NCBI GenBank assembly: GCA_964421005.1
Contig: CAYQUV010000032.1
Coordinates: 1-7,880 of the forward strand
Direction of reading: 5' to 3'
Length of the DNA: 7,880 nt
Source: CAYQUV01 sp964421005
GTDB taxonomy: Bacteria > Patescibacteriota > Minisyncoccia > Minisyncoccales > CG1-02-41-26
Position numbers and translations under genes: made by a program. Positions 4,853-7,880 of this stretch are shown in pieces. Position 1 is the first letter of the stretch, and each line of letters starts with the position of its first letter. The notes under the pieces are model-generated. The model was not told where the DNA came from, did not search any database, and saw only the letters and a list, made by a program, of their open reading frames with translations.

Positions 4853-5524
4853 TTATTTGCTTTTCTCTTTGACCTTCTTCTCTTCTGTTTCACTTCTTTT
4901 CTCTTCCTCTGGTATTTCTTCCTTCCCTTCTTTTCCTTCTTCAATTTTTTCTTCCTCCTTTTTCTCTTCTTCAAATTTCTCCGGGGCAACAATTACTGCC
5001 ACTATTTCCTCCGGGTCTTTTAAAATCTTTACACTTCCGGGCGTTTTTAAATCTTTAACCAAAATTTTATCTCCGATATTCTGAAGAGAAGTAAGGTCCA
5101 CTTTAATTTCTTTAGGCAAATCCTGAGGTAATCCTTTAACTTCAACACTTTGAAATTCTTTTATCAAGTTGCCGCTTGTTTCTTTCTGAATTTCTTCTTC
5201 TCCCTCAAAAACCAAAGAAACTTCGGCTGCAACTTCTTTCCGCGATGAAGGATGATAAAAATCAATATGTAAAAATTTTCCTTCAACAGGATCTTGAGCG
5301 ACATCATGAATCAAAACTTGATATTTCTTATCATTTATTCGGAGGGATACTAAAGAACTCTCTCCGGCTTCTCTGTAAACTTTCTCAAATTCCTTTTCAT
5401 CAACTTCAATAGGAACATTTTTAATTCCTGTCCCATACAAAACTGCCGGAATGATTCCTTTTTTCCTTAAAGATTCTGTTTTTCTGCCAAATTTCTCTCT
5501 GATTTTTGCTTGAAGTGAAAGCAT
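4853..5524 (-). CDS. rplY: 50S ribosomal protein L25 (bL25), CTC/TL5 type
   Basis: bL25 binds 5S rRNA at the central protuberance of the large subunit. Residues 1-90 are the L25 beta-barrel, with RKKGIIPAVLYGTG (20-33) and FLHIDFYH (84-91). Residues ~95-182 are the second domain found in the longer CTC/TL5 form (GNLIKEFQSVEVKGLPQDLP near 118-137 and GDKILVKDL near 151-159). From 183 to 223 there is a low-complexity tail made almost only of E and K, which the family does not need. The length fits CTC-type proteins (about 185-220). It lies 67 bases after the ferredoxin stop on the same strand. No clear Shine-Dalgarno sequence precedes the ATG, only an A-rich leader. The stop is TAA. Confidence 0.96.
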   Translation of the reverse strand: MLSLQAKIREKFGRKTESLRKKGIIPAVLYGTGIKNVPIEVDEKEFEKVYREAGESSLVSLRINDKKYQVLIHDVAQDPVEGKFLHIDFYHPSSRKEVAAEVSLVFEGEEEIQKETSGNLIKEFQSVEVKGLPQDLPKEIKVDLTSLQNIGDKILVKDLKTPGSVKILKDPEEIVAVIVAPEKFEEEKKEEEKIEEGKEGKEEIPEEEKRSETEEKKVKEKSK

Positions 5525-5591
5525 ATTTTTTTCTTAATTTTGTTTCTTTAAATTTTTGTTTTGCCAGTTTCCGGCTTTTTTGATTTTTATC

Positions 5592-5813
5592 TTATTTTTG
5601 TTCTATATGAATACACTCCACCGGACAGATATTGGCTGCTTCTTGGGCGCAACCAATATCTTCAACTTCAAGTTCTTCTTTTTCCTCTTTGGAATTAAAC
5701 TTTGAACCTTTTAAATGGGATTTTCCGTTTTCAACCAACTCAAAAAATTTTGGGCAGACTGCCTGACACGAACCGCAACCTATACATTTTGCTCTTTCAA
5801 TGATTATTCTCAT
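5592..5813 (-). CDS. single-cluster 4Fe-4S ferredoxin
   Basis: A 73-residue soluble electron carrier. CIGCGSCQAVCP gives C10-x2-C13-x2-C16, and ICPVECI gives C63 followed by Pro; these four are the expected ligands of one [4Fe-4S] cluster, as in Desulfovibrio-type monocluster ferredoxins. C20 and C55 occupy the positions that form a disulfide, or help bind a second cluster, in that family. C67 is extra. An upstream in-frame ATG would give 103 residues, but the extra 30 residues lie wholly inside the kinase gene and have no ferredoxin character. The chosen ATG overlaps the kinase TGA as ATGA, so translation is probably coupled. The redox partners are not in the window. Confidence 0.93.
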   Translation of the reverse strand: MRIIIERAKCIGCGSCQAVCPKFFELVENGKSHLKGSKFNSKEEKEELEVEDIGCAQEAANICPVECIHIEQK

Positions 5814-6802
5814 AATTTTCTTTTTTCCACTTTTACTCTGGGCCAAGAACCCCATTGACCTTTTTTTAACAAACCGTTTTTCGCCCCGATTTTCTGAATA
5901 CAACTTGTGGCATTTGCTGTTGCCAGTTGAATAGCATATTCTATACTATTTTTCTCTAAAAGTCCACTCAAGAAACCAGAGCCGAAAGCATCGCCTGCTC
6001 CAGTTTTTTCAAAAGGCAGAACCGAAGGAACGCCTGCCCGGTAAATATATTTACCATCGGAAACAACCGAACCCTCCTTACCCTTGGTTATAACAATGAT
6101 TGCTGGAGTAACAGACCAAAGTTTTTTAATAAAATCTTTGTCATCTTTACTTTGAATTTTTGTTAATAAAGACGCTTCTTCTCTGTTTAATATTAAAATA
6201 TCAATTTTTTCAAGAGTCGAGTTCAGTATTTCTTTTGGTAAATTTATCTGCCCAGAACCGGGATTACTGACTATTTTTATTTTGTTCTTTCTGGCAAATT
6301 CCACAAGAGTGGGAAAAATTAAAGCCGATTTTTCACTTAAAGGAGCAAGATAAAACCATTTTGTTTCTTTGATCTTTTCCCAAGGAATATCCTCTTTTTT
6401 CATAAAATGACAGGCTCCTCGATAGATTAAAATTGTCCTTTCTTCGTGAGGCAAAGAAAGAATAGCCGAGTAGGCGGTTAAATATTTTTTATCTTTTTTA
6501 ACAAATATTGTATCCACTCTAAATTTTTTGAGAGCTCCGATTACTGCTTCCCCTCTCTTGTCTTCGCCGACTTTTCCGCAATAAGCCACTTTGAAACCTT
6601 GCTTGCTGAACGTACAGGCGGTGTTTGTTCCCCCGCCACCGCTGGCAACTCGTAAATCTTCAATAAAAATTTTTGAACCCAAGGAAAAGCAAATGTCTTT
6701 CTTTGAAAGCAACTCATCTTCCACTATACGATAATTTTCTTTTTTCAATCTCAAAAAAGTATCCCTTGTTGCCGAGCCAAATGTAATTATATCGTATTTC
6801 AT
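5810..6802 (-). CDS. PfkB/ribokinase-family carbohydrate or nucleoside kinase
   Basis: Members of this family transfer phosphate from ATP to a sugar or nucleoside hydroxyl in the cytoplasm. The 330-residue length is normal. The first PfkB signature is SGGGGTNTA (54-62), binding substrate. The N-x-x-E motif is NREEA (206-210). ITKGKEGSV (238-246) belongs to the nucleotide-binding region, and the second signature TGAGDAFGSGF (267-277) contains the anion hole and catalytic base Asp271. The substrate cannot be told from sequence by eye; ribokinase, adenosine/nucleoside kinase and sugar-phosphate kinase are all possible. It follows ppsA after 85 bases and overlaps the ferredoxin ATG by 4 bases, a likely metabolic operon. 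A weak AAAGAAG lies about 10 bases before the ATG. The stop is TGA. Confidence 0.93.
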   Translation of the reverse strand: MKYDIITFGSATRDTFLRLKKENYRIVEDELLSKKDICFSLGSKIFIEDLRVASGGGGTNTACTFSKQGFKVAYCGKVGEDKRGEAVIGALKKFRVDTIFVKKDKKYLTAYSAILSLPHEERTILIYRGACHFMKKEDIPWEKIKETKWFYLAPLSEKSALIFPTLVEFARKNKIKIVSNPGSGQINLPKEILNSTLEKIDILILNREEASLLTKIQSKDDKDFIKKLWSVTPAIIVITKGKEGSVVSDGKYIYRAGVPSVLPFEKTGAGDAFGSGFLSGLLEKNSIEYAIQLATANATSCIQKIGAKNGLLKKGQWGSWPRVKVEKRKL

Positions 6803-6887
6803 TATTTATTCTTCTTTAAAAACTGTAACTTTTAAGATTATGACTTTTTTTAGACAACGAATTTTAAGACGGGCAATTTTTCTCTTC

Positions 6888-7880
6888 TTAAGACCCGGAA
6901 ATTTTTCTTTTCTTAAGATTTAAAATTGTTTTAATAATCGCATCGGGATTCAAAGATATACTCTCAATTCCTTCCTTGAGAAGAAATTGGGCAAATTCAA
7001 CCCATTCACTCGGTGCCTGGCCGCAGATTCCCGAATATTTACTTTTCATTCTACAAAGTCGGATAACTTTTGAAATCATTTTTTTCACGGCAGCATCCCT
7101 TTCATCACCGATTTGTTGTAAAGCTGCCGAATCTCTGTCAATACCCAAAGAAAGTTGAGTTAAATCGTTTGAACCGATTGACATCCCGTCAAATATTTCC
7201 AGGAAATCTTCAGCCAGAATAACATTGGACGGAACTTCGCACATCACATAAACAGACAAACCATCTTTTCCCTTTTGAAGTCCTGCTTTTTTCATAAGAG
7301 CCAAAACCTTTTTTCCTTCCTCAACTGTCCGACAGAAAGGAACCATTACTTTTACATTTTTTAAGCCGAAAACTTCCCTAACTCTTTTAATACTCTCGCA
7401 CTCCATCAGGAAAGCCGGCTCAAATCTCTTATCATAATATCTTGAAGCCCCTCTCCAGCCAAGCATTGGGTTTGCTTCTGCTTCTGGCTCAAAAAGCTCT
7501 CCGCCAATAAGCTGACGATATTCATTAGTTTTGAAATCAGAGAATCTTACAATTACTGGCTTGGGCCAAAAAGCAGCGGCAATTTGAGCTATTCCTTCAG
7601 CCAACTCTTTAATAAAATATTCTTTTTTATCTTTGTGTTCAATAGTAATTTCTTCTATTTTCTTTTTAAGGGTTTTATTTTTCAATCTATTAAAGTGATA
7701 AAGAGCCAAAGGATGAACTCTTATTTTTTCTGCGATTATAAACTCTTCTCTGGCTAAACCCACTCCTTCCTGGGGTAAAAATGAAGTGTGGAAAGCGATT
7801 TCCGGAGCGCCGATATTAACCATTATTTTTGTCTTAAGTTTTGGAATTTTCTTTAAATCGTATTTTTTAATTTGAAAAGG
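6888..7880 (-). CDS. ppsA: phosphoenolpyruvate synthase, C-terminal part (5' end outside the window)
   Basis: PEP synthase converts pyruvate, ATP and water to PEP, AMP and phosphate. Only the last 330 codons are present, covering the C-terminal PEP/pyruvate-binding barrel of a protein that is usually about 790 residues. The motifs are GVGLAREEFII, VRFSDFKTNEYRQLIGG, NPMLGWRGASRY, CEVPSN, SIGSNDLTQLSLGIDRDS, and CGQAPS with the catalytic acid Cys (codon 7023-7025), then SISLNPD. The ATG at 7821-7823 is not the start: the frame stays open for 19 more codons to the edge, and the family sequence continues upstream (a KTKIMVN stretch precedes GAPE). The missing part should hold the ATP-grasp domain and the phosphohistidine swivel domain. 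The gene leads the ppsA-kinase-ferredoxin run. Confidence 0.96.
   Translation of the reverse strand, partial: PFQIKKYDLKKIPKLKTKIMVNIGAPEIAFHTSFLPQEGVGLAREEFIIAEKIRVHPLALYHFNRLKNKTLKKKIEEITIEHKDKKEYFIKELAEGIAQIAAAFWPKPVIVRFSDFKTNEYRQLIGGELFEPEAEANPMLGWRGASRYYDKRFEPAFLMECESIKRVREVFGLKNVKVMVPFCRTVEEGKKVLALMKKAGLQKGKDGLSVYVMCEVPSNVILAEDFLEIFDGMSIGSNDLTQLSLGIDRDSAALQQIGDERDAAVKKMISKVIRLCRMKSKYSGICGQAPSEWVEFAQFLLKEGIESISLNPDAIIKTILNLKKRKISGS

Noticed and set aside
4801..4992. Minus-strand K/R-rich ORF overlapping the end of rplY
   Set aside because: It is a frame-shifted reading of the GA-rich L25 tail with no independent start signal.
5563..5580. Hairpin GCCAG-TTT-CCGGC followed by a T run, like a plus-strand terminator
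   Set aside because: All genes here are on the minus strand, where no T tract follows. The plus-strand stem has an A-C mismatch, and there is no plus-strand transcript for it to end.
5814..5903. A 30-residue N-terminal extension of the ferredoxin
   Set aside because: It lies inside the kinase gene, has no ferredoxin similarity, and the ATGA overlap gives a better start.
6803..6887. Repeated TTAAGA motifs in the ppsA-kinase gap
   Set aside because: The motif also occurs inside ppsA (6914-6919) and is expected often in such AT-rich DNA. Spacing is irregular and no stem with a T tract is formed.
7821..7823. ATG taken as the start of a complete 311-residue ppsA-like protein
   Set aside because: The frame is open for 19 further codons to the window edge and the family sequence continues upstream. 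The gene is simply cut by the window.

Overview
The window looks like a piece of a Patescibacteria (Candidate Phyla Radiation) chromosome, probably from the Parcubacteria side. The evidence is the first ~59 bases of a 16S rRNA gene, whose GGCGGCGTGGATAAGGCATGCA stretch is typical of that group; the low GC; the short intergenic gaps; the lysine- and glutamate-rich low-complexity tails on ribosomal proteins; and the weak or absent Shine-Dalgarno sequences at most starts. Placement below phylum level is inference. The standard code fits: every gene is full length with TAA or TGA stops and no in-frame TGA.

Layout. Positions 1-2160 are one minus-strand block read right to left: rpsB (S2), a 110-base gap with a large imperfect palindrome, tsf (EF-Ts), a small membrane-anchored protein, tRNA-Thr(UGU) starting 5 bases after that protein's stop codon, a hairpin terminator, then a separate rRNA promoter with a boxA-like leader and the 5' end of 16S rRNA. 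A compact divergent promoter region (2161-2281) separates this block from a plus-strand pair, rpmE (L31) and a release factor 1 gene, joined by an ATGA overlap. From 3338 to the right edge all genes are again on the minus strand, read right to left: the C-terminal part of PEP synthase (ppsA, running off the window), a PfkB-family sugar or nucleoside kinase, a small ferredoxin overlapping it by ATGA, rplY (L25/CTC) and a secreted coiled-coil lytic transglycosylase.

Functionally the left two thirds is translation: rRNA, tRNA, S2, L31, L25, EF-Ts and RF1. The right part combines central carbon metabolism (PEP synthase, PfkB kinase), an electron carrier and a cell-wall enzyme.

The most notable points are: an RF1 that starts about 102 residues late relative to E. 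coli RF1 and so lacks domain 1, with an in-frame stop just upstream that rules out a simple misannotated start; a secreted protein joining a PcsB/CwlO-like coiled coil to a cysteine-rich transglycosylase domain; a degenerate 13-bp tandem repeat abutting the -35 box of the rRNA promoter; and a structured rpsB-tsf spacer. I do not see a clearly novel multi-gene system such as a defence island, mobile element or CRISPR array. This is mostly housekeeping DNA with lineage-specific oddities.
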